Below, piece after piece: positions 47,567 to 59,377 of a stretch of DNA of 64,000 nucleotides; positions within the stretch are counted from its first letter, which is position 1, and each line of letters opens with the position of its first letter. Source of the DNA: Piper betle (taxonomy: Eukaryota; Streptophyta; Magnoliopsida; Piperales; Piperaceae); the NCBI GenBank assembly GCA_033002965.1, contig JAURVB010013220.1, positions 62,001 through 126,000 on the forward strand. The letters run 5' to 3'. A program made the position numbers and the translations under genes. Below the pieces are notes generated by a model. That model was given only the letters and a program-made list of their open reading frames with translations. It had not been told where the DNA came from and did no database searches.

Positions 47567-49090
47567 CTGGTGTACGATTTCTACCCCCACGATGAAATCT
47601 TCAAGTCGAATTAGATAAGTGGGACCAAAGGACCAAAAGTGCCCTTGTCGCCCAAAGAAATCATGTGTTAAATGAATGAGGAATAAACACCCAAAAATAG
47701 TGAACTGTGCCACCTTTTGAATTGATCAAGCATTGATAACTTTGATTCCAATACCCTATTTTATCTCTTTTTTATCTTCAAATTTTCAAAATAACCTCAT
47801 CACCGCATCCAAAGCATCCACAAATGGTGGGATAGCAAGTTTTGCCTCAATCCGATGTCTGGAAGGCCTTCAATTATTTACTCAAGTGATAATGAACAAA
47901 ATTGAACTACTTCGGGTTGATTTAGAACAAATAAATATTGGACTGGGCCTGGTGGTGCACGTGGCCTTGTCTTTCTCAGCGTGCGCCGAGTCTACAATGG
48001 TGTGATCAAGTGGACGTGATCAACAATAAACAGGATCAATGCTCTACTTCATGGCTTCGGCAACAGCATTCTAGGCGAAGATGTCAAGAGCTGGCTGCCT
48101 AGAACGGTAGACCTTTGACCGATGAGGGGATTGACGGTGGTCCTATGGCTGGAGGTGTGTCCAGTCGGCGGTGATGAAGGTGGAATTCTTCAGCAAAACT
48201 GCTTTTTGGCGGGGTTCTATCGCCGCTCTTCCATGGCTTCGGGTCTTACTAGTATTGGGACTTGATTTGGGTTTGTAGCCAGTTTACAAGGACTATTGAT
48301 TGGAGGTGGAAGCTTGGCCTTCCACGGCGGTGATCGGCCAGATGGAGTCTGAAAAGTTGGCCCTGTGCTCCTCTTGCACTACTCTGGCGAACCTCTTTTG
48401 GGTGACTTTTCCGGCGACAGTGGCTTCCTCTCTGGTGGATCTCGGTTGGGTTTTGTTCTCGGTGTTAACGAGGGTCTGGTGGCAATGTCAATCTGTCAAG
48501 CGGCAGCATGGGCTGCCCATATGGAGGGCCACAAGACGGTTGCTTCTCTACACTTTTCTGCTTTGCTACTTTGGCAAGAGTTTTCTGGCCTATTTCTTAC
48601 AACTGTTGACTTCTTAGGCAAAGTGGCCAAGCACAGGTTGACAAAGTGATCTTCAGGGTACTATCCTAGCTGAACTTGGTCCGTAGTAGTACTGGTTGGC
48701 CAGCAATAGGCTCCAAAATCGACTTCTTTCATATGATTCCTGCTCCGATCACGTGCTTCATGGCGAGATTCCTACGTCTTTGACCTTTTTTGGCAATGGA
48801 TCTCGATTGGGTTGTGTTAGCAGTGTTGAGGAGAGTCTAATGGAAGCGGCGGCATAGCCGGTGGTGGTCTAGGTTGGCCCAAACTTCAATGGAAATAACC
48901 TACAAAACAGTAAGGAATAACCCTTAGATTGTTTCTCCAGCCACGACGAGGCTCTCATGCTGTGGGGGTCAGCCAAATGATGTCAGAGGCATTTCAAACT
49001 CTGATCTGGTGGGCATGTGGTCGCCAGATATGGATCTTTGGCCAGGGGGTTCCTCCCTTTCTTCTTCTCATCTTCTTTGGCATATTTTTC
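47563..49090 (-). mobile_element. Probable 3' LTR of a decayed Tat-like gypsy element
   Basis: This 1.5-kb stretch is homologous in direct orientation to 50985-52690. Shared words include AATAAACACCCAA, GTAGCCAGTTTACAAGGACT, ATTGATTGGAGGTGG, TTTTGGGTGACTTTTC and GTGTTGAGGAGAGTCTAATGG. The copies have diverged strongly, so the element is old. Because the gag between them reads on the minus strand, this would be the 3' LTR. Plus-strand frames here (to 105 residues) are not conserved between the copies. Exact ends are not fixed. Confidence 0.55.
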
Positions 49091-50984
49091 GAAGTTCATG
49101 ACGTGACCTTCTTGCTCTTCAACACGTCGAACCATTTCTCAATATTTCTAGTGTTGAAGGTGTAATCTTCTATATTTCTCCATTCATGCTGTTTTTGAGG
49201 CTCTCGAGGTGCATCTCACTTGCCGAAGCTCACTTTCATTCTTCATCTGCACTTTCATTTCACTTGTCGAGGCTCCCGAGGATTTTCACTTTCATTCTTC
49301 ATCTGCACTTGCCACTCATGATCTATGTGACTAAACTCGGTGACTACATTGCATGAGGCTCCTTCATTCTTTGTTGAAGCTGAAATTTTGTTGAGTTCTT
49401 CATATATCAACACTCTTTTCAAAAAGTTCTTCAAATGTATCGTATTGTAGCACTACTTAAGAACCATGTTGCCGCTCCAACATTTATCACACATATTTTT
49501 ACAAGCTCTTTCATGCATAGAGTCTCTTTCATTTGAGATGATAGACTTCTAAATTTGTTCACATATGTAGCATATTCTTCATTTGGCTCTTCTGACATTG
49601 TCTTAAATGCTCAATCTTTATCATGATCTCCATCAACTGAAAGTGGATTGTAAATTGATCAATATGTTATTCCCATGAATTGATCGATCTAGGTGGATGG
49701 TTATTGAACTATCTCAATGCATTACCACTGAGAGATGATGGGAATTGTTGTAATTTTAGCTTTCCATTTGTCGAGATTGCTCTGCACTCAACCTTAAAGT
49801 TTGTGTTGGGATCTTTAGGGTGTTGCCGTCTCCATCAAACTTTGTGAAGGTTGGGCCCTTGTACTTTTTAGGCAAAAAATATGTATAGACTTCATCAGCT
49901 AGTGGTCGAAACACTTTGTAGCTTCGATTGATTCTTTATCTTTCTTTCCGACCAAATCAATGATAAGTGCAGTTAGTGCATTCATTTCGGCTTTTAACTC
50001 TTCATAGCAAAGGTTTGACATTGGTGCTATTGGCATGGTTGGCACTTGGGCCTTTGGCTGGCTTGCTTGTAAAATTGTAATACGAGCTAGCATTTGACTT
50101 GTTGGCAGTACTGCTAGGATGGGCACAATGGTTGTGATTGATGATAGGAACGCCATTAAAGATGGTTGTTGGGAGCATGCAAGGTCATACCATTGGTATG
50201 GGTATGGCAGCTAGTGGCATGGTGGTTGTGGAAACCACATAGAGTGAGGAAGTGAATAAGGTTCACTACTATAAATTGTTGTAGCTAGTTGTGCAGCGCC
50301 CAAATCTATTTGAGCGGTGAAGTTGATGTTGTAAATGCTTGGTGGATGGATTAGGTACATGGAATTAGAGAAAATTTTTTAATTTCGTGAGGGATGTTTG
50401 TTTATAGCTAGAGGTAGTGGTTGAAGACATCTATCTATCCTCCTGAGGTTGGTCCATTGTTGGAAATTGTATGGGATGTTCATCTTCTCAACTCGACGAG
50501 CTCCTAGTTGCAGCACGAACCTGTTGCATCTGGGCGAGCACTTATTGCATCATATCCTCTATTCGTTGCATCCGCTCTTCACTTTAGGGAAATCTCTTTT
50601 CAATTGCTTGATTTTGTACTTGTCCTCACTTAGCTGATTTGTTGGCATCAAAAGCACTTGTCCGGCTTCTGATGGTTAGTTCATCTCTTCATTGCTTCTT
50701 GGACTTACGTCTTATCTTCTCAGCATGCTTCTACTTGGAGTAATTCCTCTTCATTTCCTTCATTCAAAGCTATTTCAAGTTGTTGGATTTTTTCACGCAC
50801 ATTTCCCTCTATGTGGTGGCTTGCCTCCATGTTTACTTGAAATTGTCTTTCTCTTCCTTGAGTTGATGTGGATGGTTCATCCTCATTAACACTCCTTTGT
50901 CGCACCACATTCCTCATCTCATAATTAACACTTCAAAGAGCACTGCTACCTTCTAGGTGGTTCCTAGTGAATTCACCAAAAATA
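49091..50984 (-). pseudogene. Decayed Ty3/gypsy (Tat-like) gag
   Basis: Read on the minus strand, an N-terminal polar, acidic segment (50917 to 50720) begins MRNVVRQRSVNEDEPSTSTQ. A linker follows, then (50156 to about 49560) NLCYEELKAEMNALTALI, YFLPKKYKGPTFTKFDGDGN and, after a frameshift, ECRAISTNGKLKLQQFPSSL, then a FNNHPPRSINSWE relic and a FQLMEIMIKIEHLRQ relic. The FDGDGNPKD...WFNNLPPRSI...W pattern is the retrotransposon gag domain of Tat/Ogre-type elements. There is no protease, RT or integrase, so the element was gag-only or internally deleted. Several stops and frameshifts make it non-functional. Confidence 0.72.
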
Positions 50985-52690
50985 TGTTCGGGCATGGGAT
51001 TTTTGCCCCCGTAATTAAGACTTTGAGATGGGTTAGAGGAGTGGGATCGGTGGAACCAAAGACACCCTTTTTGCACAAAGAAGTCGTGCGAGTTAAATAA
51101 AATGTCGCAAACGATGAATAAACACCCAAGATTTTTACATGGTTCCTTAGGGTTCGACTCAAATCCCTAAATCAGTCCATAATGAGATTGGTATTCCTAA
51201 TCTACTATTTCTTCTTTGATTTTATACTTTACACAAAATAGTGAACTATGCCGCTTTTTGAATTGATCTGCCTTTGGTAACTTCGACTCCAATGCATTGG
51301 TTTGTCACTTTTTTGTCTTCAAATCTTCAAAACAACCTCACCACTGCATCTTAAGTGTCCAAAAAATGTGGGATACCAGGTTTTGGCTCAATTCGAGGTT
51401 TGAAAGGCCTTCGAATCATTTTCTAGAGTGATAATGAACTGAACCAGACCACTTCGAATTGGTACAGAACATATAAATATTGGCCTGGGCCGAGTACACA
51501 TGCAGCCTTGCTTTTTCTCTGTGTACACCGGTCTCCAAGTGGTGCATGGTGGGCTAGTTTCAATCCAAGTCGCAGGCAGGTCGAGGACATGATTTGGCTT
51601 CGTAGTCATGGTCAACCATGGGGCAGCGGAACTGGTCACAGATTCGCATAGAACAAGTGGACGTGTTCATCAATAAATAGGTCTGATGGACCCAGCCGCG
51701 TCGGCAGTGCAACGCCGACTTCAGGGCTCCGGTGACGGCATTCCAGGTGATGGTGGGGAGAGACGACAGCCCAAAATGGTACATCTCCCTAAACTGCTTT
51801 TTGGCCGGATTCTATCACCGTCCTTCGGTGGCTTAGGGTCTTGCCACCGGTGATACTTGATTTGGTTTTGTAGCCAGTTTACAAGGACTATTGATTGGAG
51901 GTGGTGGCTTGGCCTTCGATGGCGGTGATTGGCCTGATGGAGTTTAGAAAATTGGCCTTGTGTTGCTCTCTCACTGCTCCAACAAACCTCTTTTGGGTGA
52001 CTTTTCTGGTGACAGTGGCTTCCTCTATGGTGGATCTCGGTCTGGTTTTGTTCTCGGTATTGAGGAGAGTTCAGTGGAATTGTCGGTCTACCAAGCGGTG
52101 GCCTGAGTTGGCCGTATGGAGGCCATCAAGATCCATGTTTCTATGCACTTTTGTGCTTTTCTGTTTCGGTGGGAGTTTTTTGGGCTATTTTTTTGGTGAC
52201 GGTAGGCTTCTTAGGCAGGGTGACCAGGCACAGTGACGAAGGGATGTTAAGCCTACAGTCCTAGCATCCAGACTTGGTGTGTGTAGTAGTGCTAGTTGGC
52301 CAGCGAGAAGCACCAAAGTCAACTTCTTTCACCCGTTCCCTGCTTCGATCGGGCGCTTCACAGCGGGATTTTGGTGACTTCAACCTTCTCCAACAGTGGA
52401 TCTTGACAGGTTTGTGTTGGCAGTGTTGAGGAGAGTCTAATGGAAGTGGTGATGTGGCCAATAGAGGCCTTGGTTGGCTCAAACTTCAATTGAAATAACA
52501 TGTAAAACAGTAAGGAACAAACCTTGGACTATTTCTCTAGCCACAATGAGGCTCTTCTGCTGTGGTAATCAGCCATATGATGTCGGGACATTTCAAACTC
52601 TGATTTAGTGGGTTTGGGGGCCACTAGAGATCTCTGACAAAGATGATCCTCCCCTTTCTCCTTTCTCTTCTTCCTCCCTGCTTCTTCTTC
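50985..52690 (-). mobile_element. Probable 5' LTR of the decayed Tat-like element
   Basis: This is the direct-repeat partner of 47563-49090, with an extra segment near 51540-51660. It precedes the gag in transcriptional order (minus strand). I could not define clean TG...CA ends or a target-site duplication, so a large tandem duplication of non-LTR origin is not excluded. Confidence 0.5.
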
Positions 52691-52962
52691 ATTTCTCATT
52701 CTCTCAGCAACAACGTCAAGCCCCCTCTTCTACAAATTTGTCATGAAGTCTTTATAAAAGTCAAGCTTCACTTCTTCCCCCTTGGTTTGTTCCGTATTTG
52801 ATGGCATGAAATCTTCACCCACCTCCTCTTGTCCACTCCTTATCCTCTTCCTTTGATTTTGGAACCACAATGAACTGTTTTTTAGGGGATGGCTAGCTGT
52901 GGAGGCATAGGCTCAACCAGAGGGTTCTATCACTTAAGTTCAATCACATAGTTTAGACGAAC

Positions 52963-52965
<3 letters not shown>
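52691..52965. other. Pyrimidine-rich spacer
   Basis: This is C/T-rich sequence without a supported frame, between the repeat and the microsatellite. Confidence 0.4.

Positions 52966-53038
<73 letters not shown>
52966..53038. repeat. Compound (AT)n-(AG)n microsatellite
   Basis: About 19 AT units (52966-53004) are followed by about 17 AG units (53005-53038). Confidence 0.95.
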
Positions 53039-53039
<1 letters not shown>

Positions 53040-53137
53040 CCAGGTTTGTTGTGCTGCAGTATAGCCATATTGGTTGTGCTTGATTTTTTTATAGCCGTTG
53101 AATTCTATCCAATGGTTGCTTAAAAATCAGGCACGAT

Positions 53138-53548
53138 GGTGTTTTGCCTCAATCAACACAACCACCCTGGCCCCAGCCATGGGTGTCCCCCCGATGACGG
53201 CCCCGGCCCCGGCCATCGATGCCGACCTCGACCCCTCAGCCCCCTCTTCACCCCGACCTCTGCCTCCTCGTCAACCGCATCTGCTCCTGCATACTCTCCC
53301 ACCTCCCTGCATTCTCCACCACCACCCACTCTGCCTCCCTTGCTGATGCCATCACCGCCGATGTCGACGACCTCCTAAGCCTCCTCTCCCCTGGCAGCGA
53401 CAACGATATTAGTGCGGTCGTCGACGAGATCTGGGTCAAGAGCTGGGAGCGCACGGAGAAGAAGGAGGCGCTCTGGTACATGCAAGCAATGGTGGATCTA
53501 GTTCAATGGTTGGGGACGGTGGGGGAAGGATTGTGGAGTGGGAAGGTA
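53138..53548 (+). pseudogene. Unrecognised GC-rich first-exon-like fragment
   Basis: A local GC-rich block carries a frame (from an ATG at 53219) with proline/serine-rich sequence followed by a well-composed segment: DVDDLLSLLSPGSDNDISAV, VDEIWVKSWERTEKKEALWY, then MVDLVQWLGTVGEGLWSGK. It ends in AAG|GTAGGA, a good splice donor, at 53548. This looks like a genuine plant exon. I cannot name the family. No continuation could be found: the next exon-like sequence downstream belongs to an unrelated enzyme (DEP1). It is probably a gene fragment; if it were expressed from 53219 without splicing it would give 128 residues. Confidence 0.45.
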
Positions 53549-54189
53549 GGATTTCTATTGTTTGTTACCACCATTTTTCAATTATCTACTTGGATGCTTT
53601 CATGAAATTTATGTATTTTGTGCTTTGGGATTAATGTGGCTGCATAGTACTGGCTGTTGCTAGTTTTGTAGCCCCCTTAAATGATCTGGAAAGGTCACAC
53701 TCATATATCTTTGAAGTTTCAAGTCAGGATTTGAATCAGCCTCGACATTTGTAACTCCATTCCTAGTCACAGCCACTTCTAGCTTGTGATAATGTTATAT
53801 TTTTTGTAATATGTGCTATCTATTCAACTACTCAACTGATGCATTGCAGCTATAAGTACAGAACTTTTTAAAAGAAAATTGGTTTTGGTATTGCTTATAT
53901 GACATTATATTTTTATTTAATTTATCTAACTAAGAGTTTGTTCTAGTTTGAGGCTTCAGTTATGTGTGAATTTTTAGAGGTTTTTTCTTTGTTTTGTTTT
54001 CTAGTGATACTGAATGCAATATCAGGATTTTAAAAGTTAATGCTTCATTTAATTTATTTGACTGATTAAATTGAATAAAGATGCTAATAGCAATCTCTTT
54101 CTTGTTGTAATTAAAGGTAGAGATGGTTTTCTTTAATTACCTCTAGATTTCAAAGTTATATTTAAGAGCCATATTTTTTCTGTTCTAGA

Positions 54190-54968
54190 TATAATCAAGG
54201 TTATGAAGAATAACATGTTTACGACTGCTACATATGATAGTGACGAAATGCAAGATGACATAAAACTTCTGTGAGGACGGGTAGATGGCTGAAAGCTCTC
54301 TCTTCTGTGTGATTAGTGTAATCTGGAATTCAAATACTCAATTACACTTGTTGTTTCATGATCGCCAGGTCAATGAAGATCTTGAAAAAGAGTAATTGGT
54401 GCTCAACTTGCGCCAAAAGATGATGCTGAAAAAGATGTTGTAATTGCATCTCTAGTCTCCAGTGTAGAAAGCATGATAAAAGCTTATTGGAAAATTACAT
54501 ATTTGAAGCAGTTGCAGGTGGTTGATGTCTTATTTTGGTGCATAAAGGACTTCTTTTTATTATGCTATTTCTGAATCTCCTTGCCATGTAGGGTCACATG
54601 GAGAATTGGATTTGATAGTGGTGAAATACTAGGGTTTTCTTTGAAGATGTGCCTGTTGCTCTTAAGAAGAGACACTCTATGGGAATCAAGGTGAGCACAT
54701 CTAATTTGATTAAATGTCATTTTAATTATGGTAATTTTGTGACAAGTTATTATCTCTAGAATACAACAAACCTCCCATTGTCTTAAGTCAATATATACAA
54801 TCACTAAGCTTGTTCCTAGAATGCTTTCCAATTAGCTCGCTAAACTTTAATGACAACAGGTATATATCTACTCAGTGGAAGCATAGAGGCTAAAAGATTG
54901 ATATTCAGCCACACACCTTATGGAGACCTAAGGAAATACTTGTGTGGATTTTTTGACACGAAAGTTGG
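54190..54968 (+). pseudogene. DEP1: DEP1 pseudogene fragment (methionine salvage enolase-phosphatase)
   Basis: Plant DEP1 is a bifunctional methylthioribulose-1-phosphate dehydratase/enolase-phosphatase of the methionine salvage cycle. Four exons of the C-terminal E1 half are visible with their GT-AG borders. Exon a (about 54190-54270) reads TATYDSDEMQDDIKLL. Exon b (54369-54517) reads VNEDLEK and, after a frameshift, IGAQLAPKDD...ESMIKAYWKITYLKQLQ. Exon c (54592-54690) reads a damaged WRTGF region then FFEDVPVALKKRHSMGIK. Exon d (54860-54968) reads VYIYS, one base lost, then [11 protein letters not shown] and [17 protein letters not shown]. At least three indels make stops. The dehydratase half upstream and the last exons downstream are missing. 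Retained introns show a DNA-level copy and not a retrocopy. Confidence 0.85.
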
Positions 54969-55390
54969 GTGAGTTCACAATGCATTTTGCTAAAAATAGA
55001 TGTAATTCTAATGCCATAATTAGGAAAAGATTGTCTAGTCGACAAAACAGATGTATTTTTTTTCTTGGTTTTTAATTTGTTCTAGTTTTAAATTTAGTTG
55101 GGTTCTAAATGAATACCACCTATTTTACAATGAATTAAACTGTTGTAGATCTGTAGCTCAGAATTGGCAAAGCACTCAAGAAATTCTTGAGAAATGGTAG
55201 ATCTTATTTAGTCAATATTTGTGAAAATTTGAGATGTAGTAATTATGTGAAGTCAAAAAATTTCATTGTCATTCAATAACATTACAGAAGATTGTAATCC
55301 ATAAAATGCACAAAAAATACAATGATAATGTTTCCCAGCATCGACAACCATGCATCATATAAGTCCAAAAAAACCTATTGCATGGAATCA
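54969..55390. other. AT-rich spacer, nothing recognised
   Basis: The exon expected to follow DEP1 exon d could not be found. No other feature was recognised. Confidence 0.4.
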
Positions 55391-58300
55391 TTATTACAAT
55401 TGCTATGAACATTTTTACATATTATAGAATAATAACCTCTCGCATTACAAAGACTAAACATCCTTTTGTTTGTTTAAGCTTGGGCAACTTCGTATCTAGC
55501 CTTTAATCTTTGATTATTCTTGCGATGACCTTATGTAACACCCCGTTTCGGCTCACCCGTGAACCGACCCGGAAATGTCACCGGCAACCGAACCGTTCGT
55601 TAATCTACTAGATTCGGTTAAGCCGACCAGGATCTACTCTCAGCGTCTCAAGATGAAGATGCAAATATGAAATGCATAAATGAGAATGATAGGGTTCTAA
55701 CGCGGTCCTACATGCATGCTGTGATGTACAAGCAAAAACAAGACAAAATAATAAATGAGAAACCAAAAGAAAATATATAATATTTTATGAAAATACGATA
55801 ACACATAATAATCTACCATGACATTAAATCATTATCTCATTCATTTTTACCCGAGCCGAGTCTGAACTCCAAGGCTCCCTACTCATTCATATTCATCAGT
55901 TCGTTTCATAACAAGTAATTCATCAAGACAAAAACATGGTAATAATCATCCACACAGCATTAAACAACCATCATTATACATTACACGCGGCAGGTACATG
56001 TGTGCGCGGTTCCGTGCTGCTCCTCCGCAGTCCCGACAGCTTTCATCGCTCGCATTCCTCACCTACATATATATAGAAAAACCGTCAGTAACGAGTGTTA
56101 CCGGCCCGGAAAATAACTAATATCAATCTGGCACAGGAGAGCAAACTCTCCTGTTGAATCAAAACCATATACTTCCTCAAGAACTCTCATCAGGGTACAT
56201 ACGGGAGCCGTCGTCGTCGGGCCGTCGCCCTCGGGTCGACAGCGTCCCCCTATCTTTCTCATCCTCATACCTTGGCCATTTCTCTATCGCTTCTCGCATC
56301 AAATTTCATTCCTTACCGCCCTCTGCACCTTCCATATTACTCCTGGCCTTGAGCACAAAGGCCGAGCACTCTCAGGCAGTCGCCTTCAGTACCCTTTGAA
56401 CCACAAGTCTAGACATGCGCTGCATTGCAGTACCCGTAAACCTCCACACTTCTCCGGGTTTGAGGAACTCAAAGGTGGAGTTGTCCGGATCCTTCGGGAA
56501 CGAAGTGGGTTCTCCCCAGCTCCAGAGCCCGCTCTTCCGGGCACACGCCCTATCTGAAGACGTGGCCGCAAGTAACCCTCATTCCATCTCTCACCGAAAA
56601 CACGAAAACTATATATATATAGGCCTGGGTTGGGATTTATACAATAGGCCCGAAGGCAACTTGAGCTGGATCTGAAGTTCGAAAACAAACTCGAGGGATC
56701 TCATCCTCGAGGGTTATTAATCCGAAAAAGAACCGTTGGCTAAATGGCCCGAGTTAAGTGGGATCCGATAAAACGCCACTTAACTCGTCCTGCACATGAT
56801 AAATCAAATAAACAATAGAGTAGTGTAAAAACAGAGAACGAGTCCTAAACGGACCTGGTAGAAGCTCCAAACGGGTCCACGCGCCTAGGCGGCGAGCTCC
56901 TACACCGTACCTACACAATCAAGCTAAAAACTAACGCCCGCATGATGAATCACACATCCTATAGCATGCACATAATCAACCCAATCACTCATCAATCAAC
57001 ACACATCAATCTATATCAATTCTAGCAAGTCTAATTAGGCTAGTTTGCATTAGATCATGATTATTACTTAATAACCCTAATTAGTTTCATAACTTCTATT
57101 TTTAACACCACACAATTCCACAAATTTCATATTTTATTCTAAATCAAATCCACATTTATATAAGTAATTACAATGCACAATTCATCAATCATAGCATGCA
57201 AATTCTAATAATCAATACTTTCAATTAATTAAGTTAAAATAAATTATACCTCGTGTCGTCGAAAATCGGCGACGGCTACGGGTTTCCGTTTCGCGGCTCA
57301 AAAGTCGAATTCGGCACCTAGCGGCGTCCGAAGTCCGATCAGATTGGACCGGGTGCGTTCGGCGGATGATCCGGCGAATTTCCCACGAATCCAATTTCCG
57401 ACGGTTCCGGCGGTTTTCCGGCGCGTGTCGGCGGTTTTCCGGCGGATTCCGACGGTTTTCCGGCGACGATTCGGGACGGAGCAATCAGGGGGTCTATCGG
57501 CACCAGCTCGACGAGCTTGGTCCGATGGCGGTGTCAAACAGAGCAACCGAGGCCGCGATGGCCGTCGGCGGCGGCGTTGAAAACGGGCGGCGGCGGCGGC
57601 GTTCTCCAATCGGGGCTCCGGCCGGCCTCGACGGCGGTCGGGATGGATGGGGGAAATGTCGGCAACGGTCGAGGGGGTGGTCCTCGGGGTCACGGCGGCG
57701 GCGACGGCGGCCGGACGGCGGCGGAATCGACGGGCGGAGCGTCGCGGTTCGTGGGGCAAATCCGGCGTCGTGGCGGCGAGGCAGTGGCCGGGGTGGGTCG
57801 TGGCGGCACGGCGACTTCACGGCGGGGCGGGGCGGCGTCGATTGGCGGCAGCACGGCGTCGGCAGCGGCGGCGGCGGCGACCACAAGGGGCGGCGGCGGT
57901 GGATAGGGTTTTGGAAAAAAAAAGGGTCGGGAGGAAGAAGAAGTGTGTGCGATGGCATTTTCGTAAATAAGTATTGACTCGATTCCTACTCGAGTCAAAA
58001 TAATAACTAGTTCGTAATAAATTCTAAAAAAAATCTAGAAAAATATGGAAAAATTCTATAAAATAAAACAAACACAATAACATCCAAATGACATGCTCTA
58101 TAACTAATAACCCACCCGAATATCGTCAAACGCGTCCTAATTCGTTATTCGGCCCTAAAACTATTCTTCGATCAAATAAAAATAACAATCAATACTGCAT
58201 ACCTCCATATACTTGATAACCCATTTTTTCATCATCTTTCAGGCGTTATCATCATACACTTGAGCATACATGACCCTCATTGCTCATAACTCACAGCTGG

Positions 58301-58743
58301 CCTCAACCCAGCTCGCGGTCCATGAAGCTGACTCGACTCGAACCGACTGGTTCACTCCCGTAAAACTCTGACTCGAGTCACGGGTTTTACACCTTAAGTA
58401 CACAATTGAGAGGGGTCACGTACTACTATTTGGGGAATATGTTTTATTGAAGTTCTAACTTGCCTCTCAACAGACTCCTTGCTTGTTTGTACTATCAATG
58501 AAGATGAACTTCCAATCGCATCAAACTTTTCAACTAAATTTTCTAAAATAAAAATCATATGCAACCTTTTTTGAAGAGAATTTCATGCCCAAACAAGGGT
58601 ACGACTTCACCTTCATCTTGTATTTTGTCAAAATCATCACTACTCTTATCAAATTCTTCAATTTCTTCACAATCTTCTTTTGTAATCTGCATTCCATGTT
58701 GATTCAACCACAAATCGTGTATCTGATCTTCATTATCTTCCAT
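55391..58743 (-). pseudogene. FRS pseudogene C-terminus, split by solo LTR A6
   Basis: The right part (58743 to 58392) reads an acidic segment (MEDNEDQIHDLWLNQHG, EEIEEFDKSSDDFDKI) and, after a frameshift near 58565, ILENLVEKFDAIGSSSSLIV then QVRTSIKHIPQIVVRDPSQ, the pre-C-terminal region of an FRS5-like protein. The left part (55533 to about 55391) continues in the same frame: GHRKNNQRLKARYEVAQA, a stop, then a C..C..H..C zinc-knuckle relic (MFSLCNARGYY..., CKN). The join falls exactly at the 5-bp duplication of A6. A stop (TAA) within the TSD-spanning join and another soon after show it was already decaying or decayed later. The FAR1 and MULE domains are absent. The acidic segment's link to the same gene is inferred only from adjacency. 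Confidence 0.75.
55534..58391 (+). mobile_element. LTR-A copy A6: intact solo LTR
   Basis: It is 2858 bp, from TGTAACACCCCGTTTCGGC to ACGGGTTTTACA, flanked by a perfect 5-bp duplication CCTTA (55529-55533 and 58392-58396). With A5 this defines the family: TG...CA ends, 5-bp duplication, no internal region, hence solo LTRs. Candidate TATA boxes lie near 56065 (CATATATATAGAAA) and 56615 (TATATATATATAGG). The GC-rich block at 57262-57910 gives compositional frames on both strands (to 203 residues). It is a close sister to A4. Confidence 0.94.
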
Positions 58744-58990
58744 GGAACTACTAGAATTTTTCCCGATAGCATTTCTAATGATGCTATTTCTTCCATCAGA
58801 TATAGAAAATAGGCATACTCTGGGATTTCCTTACTGGCATCCAACTATTTCACAACAGTTTTCTCCTTCAAAGTCGTCGATATTGCCATATCAATTTGTT
58901 CCTGTGCATCCTTTGGATGATTTACCACTACCTGCTCAACCAAAAAAGAAAATCAAATATTGATAGAAAACCCACCAACCAAATTAAAAA
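58744..58990. other. Short AT-rich stretch, possible coding relic
   Basis: A 73-residue plus-strand frame (58742-58963, ending in a basic PAQPKKKIKY tail) has no recognisable family. It may be part of the FRS relic in antisense. Nothing firm can be said. Confidence 0.3.
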
Positions 58991-58994
58991 CATA

Positions 58995-59262
58995 GAGGAT
59001 TAGAACATCATGACAGTCTAAAAGCACTGGACCTCCTGCAAGAAGTCCTACAAGCTAATAGTGTGGTGAAGAATCTCGTTGGTTCCAGAGTCATTGGAGT
59101 TGGGACCTCCGATAATGCAAATGACCAAGAGGTTCTGGCTGCATGTGCCAGCGATGGCATTGATCAAGATGCCTCTCGCTCTTGCGTACCCATAGGCGGC
59201 GTAGCCGGCGTTGAGCTCGTTGCAACAACATATATGTATAACCTTTGTTCCATGCAATAGCA
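58995..59262 (-). pseudogene. PDC: Pyruvate decarboxylase fragment
   Basis: Pyruvate decarboxylase is the thiamine-diphosphate enzyme of plant ethanol fermentation. The minus strand reads CNELNAGYAAYGYARARG, then after an in-frame loss of about 16 residues LINAIAGTCSQNLLVICIIG, GGPNSNDSGTNEILHHTISL, a stop, and DFLQEVQCF. This is the N-terminal thiamine-binding domain around the conserved Glu of CNELNAGYAADGYARA; the D of AADGYAR is Y here. Only about 80 residues of a protein of about 600 remain. No gene body lies on either side. Confidence 0.85.
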
Positions 59263-59276
59263 CTTTGTGTCTAACG

Positions 59277-59327
59277 GGTCCTTTCAAAGGGAGAAAGGAG
59301 AGCACTTTGTTTGCTATAGCATAACAA

Positions 59328-59377
<50 letters not shown>

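Noticed and set aside
57366..57977. 203-residue plus-strand frame
   Set aside because: It is the GC-rich block of solo LTR A6. The frame is broken in sister copies.
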